From contig NZ_JAIBNX010000088.1 in the NCBI RefSeq assembly GCF_026130045.1, positions 1 through 34,664 of the forward strand: DNA of 34,664 nt, read 5' to 3'. Both the position numbers and the translations under genes were made by a program. Within the stretch, counting starts at the first letter, position 1. Each line of letters begins with the position of its first letter. Of this stretch, positions 6,249 to 14,451 are shown in pieces. Below the pieces are notes generated by a model, which saw nothing but the letters and a program-made list of their open reading frames with translations, was not told the DNA's origin and searched no databases. The stretch is from Micromonospora sp. CPCC 205371 (GTDB lineage Bacteria; Actinomycetota; Actinomycetes; Mycobacteriales; Micromonosporaceae).

Positions 6249-8042
6249 ATGGATACGCCCGAACAGGCCGGCTCGGTCAGTCGTCGGCACGCGCTGGGCC
6301 TGGCCGGCGGGGTGCTGGCCGGTGCCGCCGTGGCCCAGGCGGTGGCCGCGCCGGCCTTCGCCGCCGCGGCCCCGCAGGACGCGGACGCCATCGTCGTCGG
6401 CGGTGGCCTGGCCGGGCTCGTCGCGACCGCCGAGCTGGCCGCGGCTGGACGCAAGGTGATCCTGCTGGACCAGGAGCCGGAGTCCAACCTGGGCGGGCAG
6501 GCGTTCTGGTCCTTCGGCGGCCTGTTCTTCGTCGACTCGGACGAGCAGCGGCTCATGGGCGTCAAGGACTCGCACGACCTAGCGTGGCAGGACTGGCTCG
6601 GCACCGCGGGCTTCGACCGTGGCGTCGACGATCCCTCCGGGCAGGACTACTGGGCGTACCGGTGGGCCGAGGCGTACGTCAACTTCGCGGCCACCGAGAA
6701 ACGCTCCTGGCTGTACGGGCTGGGCGTGCGCTGGTTCCCGATGGTCGGCTGGGCCGAGCGCGGCGGCGGCCACGCGGACGGGCACGGCAACTCTGCGCCG
6801 CGCTTCCACGTCACCTGGGGCACCGGGCCGGCGGTGGTGGAACCGTTCGAGAAGTTGGTGCGGGCGGCGGTGGCCACGGGGAAGGTCGTCCTCAAGTTCC
6901 GCCATCGCGTCGACGAGGTCGTCCGGACCGGTGGTGCCGTCACCGGCGTACGCGGAGCGGTGCTGGAGCCCAGCACCGCCGCCCGGGGCAAACCCAGCTC
7001 GCGCACCGTCGTGGGCGACTTCGAGCTGCGCGCCCCGGTCGTGATCGTCACCTCCGGCGGTATCGGCGGCAACCACGACCTGGTCCGGCAGAACTGGCCG
7101 GCGCGGCTCGGCCCGGCGCCCGGGTACATGGCCACCGGCGTGCCGGCCCACGTCGACGGCCGGATGCTGGCGATCACCCAGCGGGCCGGCGGGCGGATCG
7201 TCAACTCAGACCGGATGTGGCACTACACCGAGGGGCTGCGCAACTTCGACCCGATCTGGCCGGGGCACGGCATCCGCATCTTGCCCGGCCCCTCGTCGAT
7301 GTGGTTCGACGCCAAGGGCAAGCGGTTCGGCGCCCCGGACTTCCCCGGGTACGACACGCTGAACACCCTCAAGTCGATCACCGCGTCCGGCTACGACTAC
7401 TCGTGGTTCGTCACCACCAAGAAGATCGTCGCCAAGGAGTTCGCGCTCTCCGGCTCGGAGCAGAACCCGGACCTCACCAACAAGAACATCTGGCAGCTGC
7501 TTTCGCGGATCTGGCAGACCCCGCAGCCGATCCAGAACTTCCTGGACAAGGGCGCGGACTTCGTCGTCGCCTCGACCCTGCCGGAGCTGGTCACCGGCAT
7601 GAACCGGCTGGTCGGCAGCGACCTGATAGACCTGGCCGACATCAAGCGACAGATCGAGGCGCGCGACCGCGAGATCGAGAACTCGTACAGCAAGGACGCC
7701 CAGGTGATGGGCATCCGCAACGCGCTCGCGTACCCCGGCGACTCGCTGAGCCGCACCGCGTCGATCCACCGCATCCTGGACCCCGGCGCAGGACCGCTGG
7801 TCGCGGTACGGCTCAACATCCTCACGCGCAAGAGCCTCGGCGGCCTCCAGACCGACCTGCGGTGCCGCGTCCTCGATACCGCCGGCCAGCCCGTCCCCGG
7901 CCTTTACGCGGCCGGCGAGGTCGCGGGCTTCGGCGGCGGCGGCGTACACGGGTACCGGTCCCTGGAGGGGACGTTCCTCGGCGGCTGCCTGTTCTCCGGG
8001 CGCCAGGCCGGCCGGGCCGCGGCAGCCGCGACCGCCTCCTGA
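6249..8042 (+). CDS. Tat-exported FAD-dependent dehydrogenase
   Basis: A protein of 597 residues. The ATG at 6249 has GGAG 7 nt upstream; the frame is open further left but without signal. A twin-arginine signal (SRRHALGLAGG, 11-21) runs to an AFA/AAAP cleavage region near 40. The FAD dinucleotide motif GGGLAG is at 51-56 with the acidic strand end ILLDQE. The C-terminus has the family's substrate/FAD segment (GLYAAGEVAGFGGGG, then HGYRSLEGTFLGG). This is the FAD_binding_2 family of fumarate reductase, 3-ketosteroid dehydrogenase and 'FAD-binding dehydrogenase' flavoproteins. The substrate is unknown; export folded across the membrane is inferred from the signal. Confidence 0.9.
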   Translation: MDTPEQAGSVSRRHALGLAGGVLAGAAVAQAVAAPAFAAAAPQDADAIVVGGGLAGLVATAELAAAGRKVILLDQEPESNLGGQAFWSFGGLFFVDSDEQRLMGVKDSHDLAWQDWLGTAGFDRGVDDPSGQDYWAYRWAEAYVNFAATEKRSWLYGLGVRWFPMVGWAERGGGHADGHGNSAPRFHVTWGTGPAVVEPFEKLVRAAVATGKVVLKFRHRVDEVVRTGGAVTGVRGAVLEPSTAARGKPSSRTVVGDFELRAPVVIVTSGGIGGNHDLVRQNWPARLGPAPGYMATGVPAHVDGRMLAITQRAGGRIVNSDRMWHYTEGLRNFDPIWPGHGIRILPGPSSMWFDAKGKRFGAPDFPGYDTLNTLKSITASGYDYSWFVTTKKIVAKEFALSGSEQNPDLTNKNIWQLLSRIWQTPQPIQNFLDKGADFVVASTLPELVTGMNRLVGSDLIDLADIKRQIEARDREIENSYSKDAQVMGIRNALAYPGDSLSRTASIHRILDPGAGPLVAVRLNILTRKSLGGLQTDLRCRVLDTAGQPVPGLYAAGEVAGFGGGGVHGYRSLEGTFLGGCLFSGRQAGRAAAAATAS

Positions 8043-8049
8043 CACGCGG

Positions 8050-8055
8050 TAACCT
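8050..8055 (+). promoter_or_regulatory. -10 hexamer TAACCT of a leaderless promoter
   Basis: TAACCT followed by exactly 6 nt and the ATG at 8062, the same hexamer and spacing as at 1527. There is no Shine-Dalgarno, so the downstream gene should be read from a leaderless transcript although it begins just after the FAD dehydrogenase. Confidence 0.6.
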
Positions 8056-8061
8056 GCGGTC

Positions 8062-8595
8062 ATGGACCGCGGGTTGGATGCCGAGCAGGTGGCCGCGTCG
8101 CTCACGGACCGGCTCGCCGCGGTGACCTTCGCCGACCTCAGCGCCGACGAGGTCACCGCGCTGCTCGTGGACTCGATCGTGGAGTGGGCGGTCGAGCAGG
8201 GCTGGCGGGCGTACCGCAGAGCGCCCAGCGTCATGCCGTTGCCGCCGCCCTACTCGCACCGTCACTCGTGGATAGACGTCGGGTGTGCCCGCCCGAACGG
8301 CACGCCGATCGCCATCGAGATAGACCGCACCGGCCGCCAGCGCACCGTCGACAAGCTACTGGCCGAAGCCGAGGCGGGCCGGGTCGCCATCTGGGTGCGG
8401 TGGGGCACCGGCAGGTTCGCGGCTCCGCCGCCGCCGGTCGCGATGGTCACCCTGGAGGTGACGGCGCGGCGCGGGTCCGGCGACAAGGACCAGCGGTACA
8501 CCCGCCAGCCGGCGCGCGAACGGCCGGCGCCGGCCCACACGGCCGCCGCCCTCAAGACCGACCAGCAGCCCGAGCTGTTCACAGGCCCGGCCTGA
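8062..8595 (+). CDS. Conserved-looking hypothetical protein, nuclease-like core
   Basis: A soluble protein of 177 residues with no family I can name. The N-terminal third is helical and acidic (ADLSADEVTALLVDSIVEWA). The core has a strand ending in Asp (SWIDVG), then PIAIEIDR, then a helix with Lys (TVDKLLAEAEAG) and a strand VAIWVRWG. D, then E-x-D, then K spaced over strands recalls PD-(D/E)XK nuclease folds, but this is only a pattern match. The C-terminal 50 residues are Pro/Ala/Lys-rich and probably disordered. The start is set by the leaderless promoter. Confidence 0.75.
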   Translation: MDRGLDAEQVAASLTDRLAAVTFADLSADEVTALLVDSIVEWAVEQGWRAYRRAPSVMPLPPPYSHRHSWIDVGCARPNGTPIAIEIDRTGRQRTVDKLLAEAEAGRVAIWVRWGTGRFAAPPPPVAMVTLEVTARRGSGDKDQRYTRQPARERPAPAHTAAALKTDQQPELFTGPA

Positions 8596-8607
8596 TCGCG
8601 GCCACGC

Positions 8608-9183
8608 TCAGCCATCGGCCCCCGGGGGACCGTCGAGCACCGTGGGGATGTATTCGAGCAATTGGATCTGGCCGTCGAAGGTGCGGCTCTCGATGAGTTC
8701 GAGGGAGATGTCCGGGTAGCCGTCGAAGATGCGCTCTTTCCCGGTGACGCCGGTGATCACCGGGAACACGACCACACGGAAACGATCGACCAGCCCGGCT
8801 GCGATCAGCGACCGGCTCAGGCTGAGGCTGCCAAGGGTGCGCAACTGCCGTGACTCGTGCTTCTTCATGTCTCGAACGGCCGCGATCGCGTCGGTGCTGA
8901 CCAGTTCGGAGTTGGCCCACGACAGCGGCCTGGTGATCGTGGAGGAGAACACCACCTTGCGCGCGGCAGTCAACGCCTGTGACCCAGGGTCGTCCGCCTC
9001 GCTGGCGAAACCCGCCATGAGCCGGTAGGTGGTCGCACCCATGAGATGGATGCGCTCCTCCGGACTATCCTCCCCCAGCCAGGCGAGGTATTCGGGTCCT
9101 TGCATACCCCAGAAGCCGGGCCAGCCTTCGCCGGCTCCGTAGCCGTCGAGCGAAATGATGAAATCCACCATCAACGTTGACAT
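8608..9183 (-). CDS. Dihydrofolate reductase family protein (RibD C-terminal type)
   Basis: A protein of 191 residues. Typical features are the N-terminal DFIISLDGYGAG, the LMGATTYRLMAGF segment, KVVFSSTI, and the LGSLSLSRSLIAAGLVDRF stretch followed by VVFPVITG with GKERIFDG. This matches the RibD_C/YyaP-YwjB group of DHFR-like proteins, which bind NADPH but whose substrates are mostly unknown; it is not the housekeeping DHFR. It has a GGAAGG ribosome site and lies 45 nt downstream of the serine hydrolase on the same strand, probably in one operon. Confidence 0.88.
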   Translation of the reverse strand: MSTLMVDFIISLDGYGAGEGWPGFWGMQGPEYLAWLGEDSPEERIHLMGATTYRLMAGFASEADDPGSQALTAARKVVFSSTITRPLSWANSELVSTDAIAAVRDMKKHESRQLRTLGSLSLSRSLIAAGLVDRFRVVVFPVITGVTGKERIFDGYPDISLELIESRTFDGQIQLLEYIPTVLDGPPGADG

Positions 9184-9228
9184 CGCAATCGCCTTCCATT
9201 GGTGTGCGCGGCCGTGCCGGTGCGACGC

Positions 9229-10512
9229 TCAGCAGACGCCCGCCGCCAGGCGCTGGAACTCGGCCGCTCCGCCGTTCACGAAGAAGTCGACGGTCTGGGT
9301 CAGCGCGATCGCGATCAGGTCGCGGTTCGGGTCGTTGTACCAGACCGTACCGAAGCCGCCCTCCCAGCCGTAGCGTCCCGGTGCCGAGATCTCGTCCGGC
9401 ACGACGCTGACGGCCATGCCGTACCCCCAACCGCGCCCGACGAGCGGGAAGAACCCGGCGCCCGCGACCTGCTCCGGCGTCAGGTGATTCGTGGTGAGCA
9501 GCCGGACCGACTCGGCGGATAGCAGGCGCCTGCCGTGATGCACTCCCCCGTCGCGCATCATGCGCGCGAACGCCAGGTAGTCGTCGATGGTGGAGGCCAG
9601 CCCGGCCGCGCCATCCGGGAACGCCGGCGGCCGGGTCCACTCGCTCGGCGTGGATGCGGGCACCGGCTCCAGCTGGTTGGTCTCCGGGTTCGTCGCGTAC
9701 ATGTCGGGCAGCCGGGCGGCGTCGCTGGCCGGCAGCCAGAACCCGGTCCGCCGCATGCCCAGCGGCCGAAACAGGCGCGTGCGCATGAAGTCCGGCAACG
9801 ACTGACCCGAGGCCCGCGCGAGCAGCACGCTCAGCACGCGCGCGCCGGCGTTGTACTGCCACTGCTCCCCCGGCTGACGCATCAACGGCAGCGTCCCGAA
9901 CCGCCGGATCCACTCGTCAGGCTTGTGCGGCGTGGGCGGGTACGGCACCGACATCACCAGCTGTAGATCGTTGGCCGCCTTGATGATCGGGTAGTTCTCC
10001 GGCTCGAAGGTCGGCTCGAAGATGATGCCGTACCCCATCCGGAACGTCAGCAGATCCTCGACCGTGATCGGTCGTGCCGCCGGCACCGTGTCGTCGAGCG
10101 GCCCGTCGATCCGCCTCAGCACTCGCCTGCCGGCCAGCTCCGGCAGCAGCCGGTCGACCGGTTCGTCCAGCGCGAGCTTGCCCTCCTCGACCAGCAGCAT
10201 CGTCGCCGCACCGATGATCGGCTTCGTCAACGACGCGAGCCGGAAAGGCGTGCCGCGCCGCATCGGCTCGTCGCCGTCCAGCGACCGACGTCCGAGCGTT
10301 TCGACGTGTACCGCGCCGCGGTGCGCGACGAGGTAGACGATCCCGACCAGCTCGCCACCGGCGACAAGGGCCGCCATGGCCTCGCGCAGCCGAGCCAGCC
10401 CAGCCGGCCGCAGCCTCGGTGTGCCGCTCCGGCTCGCCGACGCCTCCCCCGCGCCCGCGAGCAGCGACGCGCCGACCGCGCCTGCCCCCGTCAACAGCCC
10501 ACGCCTGTTCAC
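9229..10512 (-). CDS. Exported serine hydrolase, beta-lactamase/esterase family
   Basis: A protein of 427 residues starting at GTG 10512 with AAGGAG 7 nt upstream. A short Tat-like leader (MNRRGLLTGAGAVGASLLAG) precedes the mature domain. Catalytic SxxK is S94-LT-K97 and the tyrosine motif is Y220 in WQYNAG. The third motif is GWEGGFGT near the C-terminus rather than KTG. These features place it with class C beta-lactamase-like hydrolases and family VIII esterases; the variant third motif favours an esterase or peptidase over a true beta-lactamase. It leads a two-gene operon with the DHFR-like gene and is divergent from the GNAT gene. Confidence 0.9.
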   Translation of the reverse strand: MNRRGLLTGAGAVGASLLAGAGEASASRSGTPRLRPAGLARLREAMAALVAGGELVGIVYLVAHRGAVHVETLGRRSLDGDEPMRRGTPFRLASLTKPIIGAATMLLVEEGKLALDEPVDRLLPELAGRRVLRRIDGPLDDTVPAARPITVEDLLTFRMGYGIIFEPTFEPENYPIIKAANDLQLVMSVPYPPTPHKPDEWIRRFGTLPLMRQPGEQWQYNAGARVLSVLLARASGQSLPDFMRTRLFRPLGMRRTGFWLPASDAARLPDMYATNPETNQLEPVPASTPSEWTRPPAFPDGAAGLASTIDDYLAFARMMRDGGVHHGRRLLSAESVRLLTTNHLTPEQVAGAGFFPLVGRGWGYGMAVSVVPDEISAPGRYGWEGGFGTVWYNDPNRDLIAIALTQTVDFFVNGGAAEFQRLAAGVC

Positions 10513-10592
10513 ACGCGATCTCCTTCCATTCGACCGACAGTAGAACCGAGACCTGTTTCATTTCAGCTTCATGCCGTCCGAGGCGGCGCGGG

Positions 10593-10598
10593 TATCGT
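10593..10598 (+). promoter_or_regulatory. -10 hexamer TATCGT of a leaderless promoter
   Basis: TATCGT fits TANNNT and is separated by 6 nt from the GTG at 10605, supporting that GTG as the start of the acetyltransferase rather than an upstream codon in the same open frame. Confidence 0.55.
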
Positions 10599-10604
10599 GC
10601 TCCG

Positions 10605-11090
10605 GTGCAGATCCGACCGTTCGCAGAAGGTGACTGGGCGGCCGTGTGGGCCATCGTGCGCGACGTCGTGCGGGAGCAGGAGACGTTTCCGTACGACCCC
10701 GCCATGACCGAGGCCCAAGCGCGCCAGACCTGGATCGAGACCCCGCCGGGGCAGACCGTCGTCGCCGTCGAGAACGGCGCGATTCTCGGTACGGCGAAGA
10801 TGGGCGCGAACCGTTCCGGACCGGGGTCGCACGTGTCGACGGCGAGCTTCATGGTCGCCGCCGGCGCGCGGGGGCGCGGCGTCGGCGGCGGGCTATGCCA
10901 GTACGCGCTGGACTGGGCGAAGGACGCCGGATACGCGGGAATGCAGTTCAACGCCGTCGTCGAAACCAACCATGCGGCTGTCAAGCTCTACGAACGAAAC
11001 GGTTTCACCATCGTGGGCACGGTGCCCCGCGCCTTCGCCCATCCGACCCAGGGCCGCGTCGGGCTACACGTCATGTACCACGAGTTCTGA
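10605..11090 (+). CDS. GNAT family N-acetyltransferase
   Basis: A protein of 161 residues starting IRPFAEGDW, the usual GNAT opening. The acetyl-CoA pyrophosphate loop is ARGRGVGGGL in motif A, followed by QYALDWAKDAGYAGMQFN and the motif B segment NHAAVKLYERNGFTIVGT. The group resembles PhnO/Pat-type acetyltransferases of small molecules; the substrate is unknown. The frame is open upstream over the divergent hydrolase start, but the leaderless promoter and family N-terminus fix GTG 10605. It is 21 nt before the RmlD-like gene, so the two may be co-transcribed. Confidence 0.9.
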   Translation: MQIRPFAEGDWAAVWAIVRDVVREQETFPYDPAMTEAQARQTWIETPPGQTVVAVENGAILGTAKMGANRSGPGSHVSTASFMVAAGARGRGVGGGLCQYALDWAKDAGYAGMQFNAVVETNHAAVKLYERNGFTIVGTVPRAFAHPTQGRVGLHVMYHEF

Positions 11091-11111
11091 GCACGGCCTC
11101 GGGAGGACCTG

Positions 11112-11951
11112 ATGCATGTTCTCGTGGTGGGTGGCAGCGGCCTTCTCGGGCTGGAAGTCACGCGCCAGGCGCTGGCGGCCGGCCACAGCGTCACCGCGAC
11201 GTTCCACAGTGGCGCCCCCTCCCTCGCCAGCGTGGCGTGGCGAAGCCTGGACATCCGCCGCCGCGACGACGTCGGTGCGCTGGTCGATGCGGCAGGACCC
11301 GACGTGATCGTCAACGCCGCGTACCGCCAGGCCGACTGGGTGACCACCGCCGAAGGCGCCACGCACGTCGCCCTCGCGGCGGCGGTGACGGGAGCCCGGC
11401 TCGTGCACGTATCCAGCGACGCGGTCTTCTCTGGCGCGGCGGTCCGCTACGACGAGACGCACGTTCCGGATCCGACGACACCGTACGGTGCGGCCAAGGC
11501 GGCCGCGGAGACCGCCGTCAAAGGCATCATCCCGTCCGCCGTCATCGCCCGGACGTCGCTGATCATCGGCGATGGCGCTTCCCGACACGAGAAGCACGTA
11601 CACGCACTCGCCGCGGGTGCCGGGAGCGGTTTCCTGTTCACCGACGACGTGCGATGCCCCGTACACGTCACCGATCTCGCGTCCGCGCTGCTGGAGCTGG
11701 CCGCGTCGCCATACGCCGGCATCCACCACGTCGCCGGAGCGGATGCGATCAGTCGCTACGAACTCGGCGCGCTGATCGCGGGCCGAGACGGGCTCGACCC
11801 GGCCGCCCTTCCCTCCGGACCCCGCGCCAGCGCCGGCTTTCCGGGACCTATCGACGTGCGCTTGGACTGCACCATGACCCAGGCGCGCCTGAACACGCGC
11901 CTACGAGGCGCGCGCGAGTTCCTGCCCGCTCGCCAACGGGGCACGATGTAG
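11112..11951 (+). CDS. RmlD-like NAD-dependent sugar-nucleotide reductase
   Basis: An extended-SDR protein of 279 residues. The Rossmann motif GGSGLLG is at 7-13; SSDAVFSG (101-108) and the catalytic pair Y125-GAA-K129 follow. These match the dTDP-4-dehydrorhamnose reductase (RmlD) and sugar-nucleotide-binding family. It stands outside any rhamnose cluster, so a role in dTDP-rhamnose synthesis is not supported; many such stand-alone proteins have unknown substrates. GGGAGG at 11100-11105 gives a good ribosome site before the ATG. Confidence 0.87.
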   Translation: MHVLVVGGSGLLGLEVTRQALAAGHSVTATFHSGAPSLASVAWRSLDIRRRDDVGALVDAAGPDVIVNAAYRQADWVTTAEGATHVALAAAVTGARLVHVSSDAVFSGAAVRYDETHVPDPTTPYGAAKAAAETAVKGIIPSAVIARTSLIIGDGASRHEKHVHALAAGAGSGFLFTDDVRCPVHVTDLASALLELAASPYAGIHHVAGADAISRYELGALIAGRDGLDPAALPSGPRASAGFPGPIDVRLDCTMTQARLNTRLRGAREFLPARQRGTM

Positions 11952-11957
11952 GCGTCG

Positions 11958-12228
11958 TCAGAGCACGATCTTGGCGATCTCGGCCGCGCGCCGCCTCGCC
12001 CTCGGCATGTGCGAGACGAACATCCACGAACCGGCGTCGCACGCGCGGCAGGCCCGAGCCCGGCCGATCTCGGCGCGCCGGCCGTCGGGCGCGACCAGCA
12101 GCATGTGGTGCCGCTCCTGCAACCGGTGGTCGCAGCGCCGGCAGACGCCGAGCTCGACCCAGGTGGCTGCTCACCGTCCGGCCCCGCACCGTCGGGCGCG
12201 CCACCACGTGCGGCGGGGGCTTCCACAT
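11958..12228 (-). pseudogene. Frameshifted small zinc-ribbon protein
   Basis: The minus-strand frame ending at the TGA (11958-11960) encodes two CxxC pairs, VCRRCDH and ACRACDAG, in a compact block ending AAEIAKIVL, but it is closed by a stop at 12171-12173 with no start codon before the first CxxC. The adjacent frame starting ATG 12228 gives MWKPPPHVVARPTVRGRTVS and runs into the zinc frame if one base near 12163-12172 is removed. The repaired protein would be about 90 residues with one four-Cys zinc site. It lies 35 nt downstream of the methyltransferase on the same strand. A sequencing indel or a true frameshift are both possible. Confidence 0.55.
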
Positions 12229-12263
12229 CCGGGCCCTGAGCGGGCCGGCGGTGCACGCGTGGG

Positions 12264-12968
12264 TCAGCCAGCCGTGTAGTACGACGTCACGGCTGGCTGG
12301 CCGGTGTAGTTCGGGCCGGCGCGGTCATCGGCCCCGAGGTACGTGTACGGCAACGACACCTGCCCCGGGCCGGTCCGCGAGACCTTTCGCCGCCGTAGGT
12401 CGACCGTGAAGCCGGCCGCCTGCAACGCCGTGACGAGTGGCCGTCCGGCTGGCCGGCCGGAAGCGAGCCCCACACTGGCCATATCCAGGTCCGCGACGAA
12501 GAGCCCACCCTGGGTGAGCCAGCCCGCCGCGCGGGCCAGCAGGCCCAGCTTGTCGCCGACGTAGTGCAGCCCGTGCACGCAGGTGATCAGGTCGAACCGG
12601 CGCGATGGCGACCAAGCTGTGGCCGATGCGCAGGTCAGGCTCAGCAGTTCGGTGGGGTGTGGATTGGGGTCGAAGAAATCGACCAGGTCGACGCCGACGA
12701 TCCGCACCCGGTGCGCCAGGCCGGCTCGGGTCAGCTGGTCCGCGGCCTGCACCAGCGGGCGGCCGGTGCCGCAGCACAGGTCGAGCCAGGCCACCGGCCG
12801 GTCGTCGTCACGCTGCCCAAGCCGGCTGAGAAGCCACTCCAGGGGCTGGAAGCCGAGCTCGCGCTCGTAGCTGTTGACGCCGTCGAGCTGGCGCTCGCGG
12901 TTCATGGCGCAGTTGGCCACGACCGACGACGACTCCAACTGCTCGTCGCTCAACAACCGATCGGCCAC
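12264..12968 (-). CDS. Class I SAM-dependent methyltransferase
   Basis: A protein of 234 residues from GTG 12968. Motif I is WLDLCCGTGRP (61-71), followed by the acidic strand VGVDLVDFF and the post-motif segment FDLITCVHGLHYVGDK. The N-terminus SSSVVANCAMNRERQL is typical of actinobacterial methyltransferases of this kind. An in-frame ATG at 13007 would add 13 residues but would overlap the remnant gene start on the other strand; a -10-like CAGTCT 7 nt before the GTG supports the shorter form. The methyl acceptor is unknown. Confidence 0.8.
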   Translation of the reverse strand: MADRLLSDEQLESSSVVANCAMNRERQLDGVNSYERELGFQPLEWLLSRLGQRDDDRPVAWLDLCCGTGRPLVQAADQLTRAGLAHRVRIVGVDLVDFFDPNPHPTELLSLTCASATAWSPSRRFDLITCVHGLHYVGDKLGLLARAAGWLTQGGLFVADLDMASVGLASGRPAGRPLVTALQAAGFTVDLRRRKVSRTGPGQVSLPYTYLGADDRAGPNYTGQPAVTSYYTAG

Positions 12969-12995
12969 GACGCCCAGACTGCCACAATCGGCGGC

Positions 12996-13049
12996 GTGAC
13001 CACGCATCAGCTGACTCGTGAGCAGGCGCGGCGCATCGCGGTACGGGCG
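12996..13049 (+). pseudogene. N-terminal remnant of a YcaQ/AlkX-type DNA glycosylase gene
   Basis: From GTG 12996 the plus strand reads VTTHQLTREQARRIAVRA, which looks like the first residues of actinobacterial winged-helix proteins of the YcaQ (AlkX, crosslink-repair DNA glycosylase) family. After about 18 codons the similarity stops and the frame continues through G/C-rich low-complexity sequence to the VOC gene. A CACAAT -10-like hexamer 7 nt before the GTG is divergent from the methyltransferase promoter. It looks like a gene truncated by deletion. The family call rests on a short N-terminus remembered from the family. Confidence 0.4.
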
Positions 13050-13192
13050 CGCGCCCTCCCGCGCGCGGGAGAGGCGGCGCTGCACGGCGGCGCGCGGCGC
13101 GGGCGGGGACGGTGGACGGCGCGGGCGATGCGGAACGGGGCGGGGCTTTGCGTACGGGCGGTCTTGTCGGTCGGGCGTGTGAGGATGGCGTG

Positions 13193-13654
13193 ATGAGTCG
13201 TCATATTCAGGTCACCTTTGACGCCCATGATCCGCAGGCGCTGTCGTTGTTCTGGCGCGATGCGCTGGGCTATGTGCATCCCGGGCCGCCCGGTGTCGAC
13301 CTGCCCGAGGGCGCCGACCCGCTGGCGGCGTGGGAAGAGTTTCTCGACCGGATCGGTGTGCCACCGGAGGAGCGCAGCACCAGGTCGGCCCTCGAAGATC
13401 CCGACGGGCACGGCCCGCGGCTGTTCTTCCAGAAGGTGCCGGAGGGCAAGACCGCCAAGAACCGCGTCCACCTCGACGTCCGCGCGGCGCCCGGCCTCCA
13501 GGGCGAGGAGCGGATGGCGGCGCTGGAGGCCGAGTGCGACCGGCTCGTCGCGCTGGGGGCGACTCGGGTACGCCGCTATGAGCCCGTGCCCCCGATGAGT
13601 TTCGGCCACATCGTGATGACCGACCCCGAGGGCAACGAGTTCTGCCTGGACTGA
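13193..13654 (+). CDS. VOC (glyoxalase-like) family protein
   Basis: A protein of 153 residues. It has the two beta-alpha-beta-beta-beta halves of the vicinal oxygen chelate fold: VTFDAHDPQALSLFWRDALG at the start, NRVHLDVRAAP in the middle and HIVMTDPEGNEFCLD at the end. The matching members are actinobacterial glyoxalase-like domain proteins of unknown substrate, some linked to drug binding. A GAGGA ribosome site precedes the ATG at 13193. It converges on the crotonase gene with a 12-nt gap. Confidence 0.88.
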   Translation: MSRHIQVTFDAHDPQALSLFWRDALGYVHPGPPGVDLPEGADPLAAWEEFLDRIGVPPEERSTRSALEDPDGHGPRLFFQKVPEGKTAKNRVHLDVRAAPGLQGEERMAALEAECDRLVALGATRVRRYEPVPPMSFGHIVMTDPEGNEFCLD

Positions 13655-13666
13655 GCGGCGTGCGGT

Positions 13667-14434
13667 CTACCGGCCGGTGAAGCGGGCGGGCCGCTTCTCC
13701 AGGAACGCCCGCATCCCCTCGGTCTGGTCCTCGGTGGCGAACAGGGCGTGAAACAGGCGCCGTTCGAAGAGCACGCCTTCCCGCAGTCCGACTTCCTGGG
13801 CCCGGTCCACCGCCTCGCGGGCGGTCATCCCGGCCGGCTTGCCGTAAGAGGCGATCTTCTCGGCCGCGGCCAGCGCCTCCGGCAGCAGCCGGTCGGCGGG
13901 GAACACCCGGGCGACCAGGCCGGCCCGCTCCGCCTCGCCGGCGTCCATCAAGCGTCCGGTGAGGATCATGTCCATCGCCTTGGCCTTGCCGACGAGCCTG
14001 GCCAGGCGCTGCGTGCCGCCGATGCCCGGTATGACGCCGAGCGTGATCTCCGGCTGTCCGAACCGGGCGTTGTCGGCGGCGTAGATGATGTCGCACATCA
14101 TGGCCAGTTCGCAGCCGCCGCCGAGCGCGTAACCGGCCACGGCGGCGATCTTCGGGGTACGCAGCGCCGTGAAGCCGTCCCAGCCGGCGAAGAAGTCTTC
14201 GGTGAACATCTCGACGGAGGACTTCGGTGCCATCTCCCGGATGTCGGCGCCGGCGGCGAAGGCTCGTTCGGAGCCGGTGATGACGAAGCAGCCCACCGTA
14301 GGGTCACGGTCGAGTGGCCGGAGCGCGTCGACCAGTTCGGTCATCAGTTCGGTGTCGAGTGCGTTCAGCACCTCCGGCCGGTGCAGCCGCACGAGGACGA
14401 CCCGGTCGCGCTGTTCGATCTTGATATGGTTCAT
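13667..14434 (-). CDS. Enoyl-CoA hydratase/isomerase (crotonase)
   Basis: A crotonase of 255 residues, normal family length. The oxyanion-hole segment AFAAGADI (58-65) and [10 protein letters not shown] (101-110) are intact. The two hydratase glutamates are present, E109 in GGGCE and E129 in FGQPEITLG, 20 residues apart as in rat mitochondrial enoyl-CoA hydratase, so hydratase chemistry on a 2-enoyl thioester is likely. GAGGGAGA precedes the ATG. It is the last gene of the five-gene operon, 17 nt after the membrane flavoprotein. Its presence suggests a CoA- or carrier-bound unsaturated acyl substrate in the pathway, although no acyl-CoA dehydrogenase is nearby. Confidence 0.92.
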   Translation of the reverse strand: MNHIKIEQRDRVVLVRLHRPEVLNALDTELMTELVDALRPLDRDPTVGCFVITGSERAFAAGADIREMAPKSSVEMFTEDFFAGWDGFTALRTPKIAAVAGYALGGGCELAMMCDIIYAADNARFGQPEITLGVIPGIGGTQRLARLVGKAKAMDMILTGRLMDAGEAERAGLVARVFPADRLLPEALAAAEKIASYGKPAGMTAREAVDRAQEVGLREGVLFERRLFHALFATEDQTEGMRAFLEKRPARFTGR

Positions 14435-14451
14435 GCCGCTCTCCCTCTCGT

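Noticed and set aside
6584-8125. Plus-strand open frame overlapping the FAD dehydrogenase in another frame
   Set aside because: Composition is Arg/Gly/Ala-rich without motifs; the dehydrogenase frame has Tat signal and FAD motifs.
9229-10512. Calling the serine hydrolase a beta-lactamase resistance gene
   Set aside because: The third motif is GGFGT rather than KTG and there is no resistance context; esterase or peptidase is as likely.
11112-11951. Naming this gene rmlD
   Set aside because: Family motifs fit but no other dTDP-rhamnose genes are present, so the symbol would overstate the evidence.
13056-13071. Perfect 16-bp palindrome CTCCCGCGCGCGGGAG as an operator or origin element
   Set aside because: It sits in very G/C-rich low-complexity sequence where such palindromes arise easily; kept only as context for the truncated gene.
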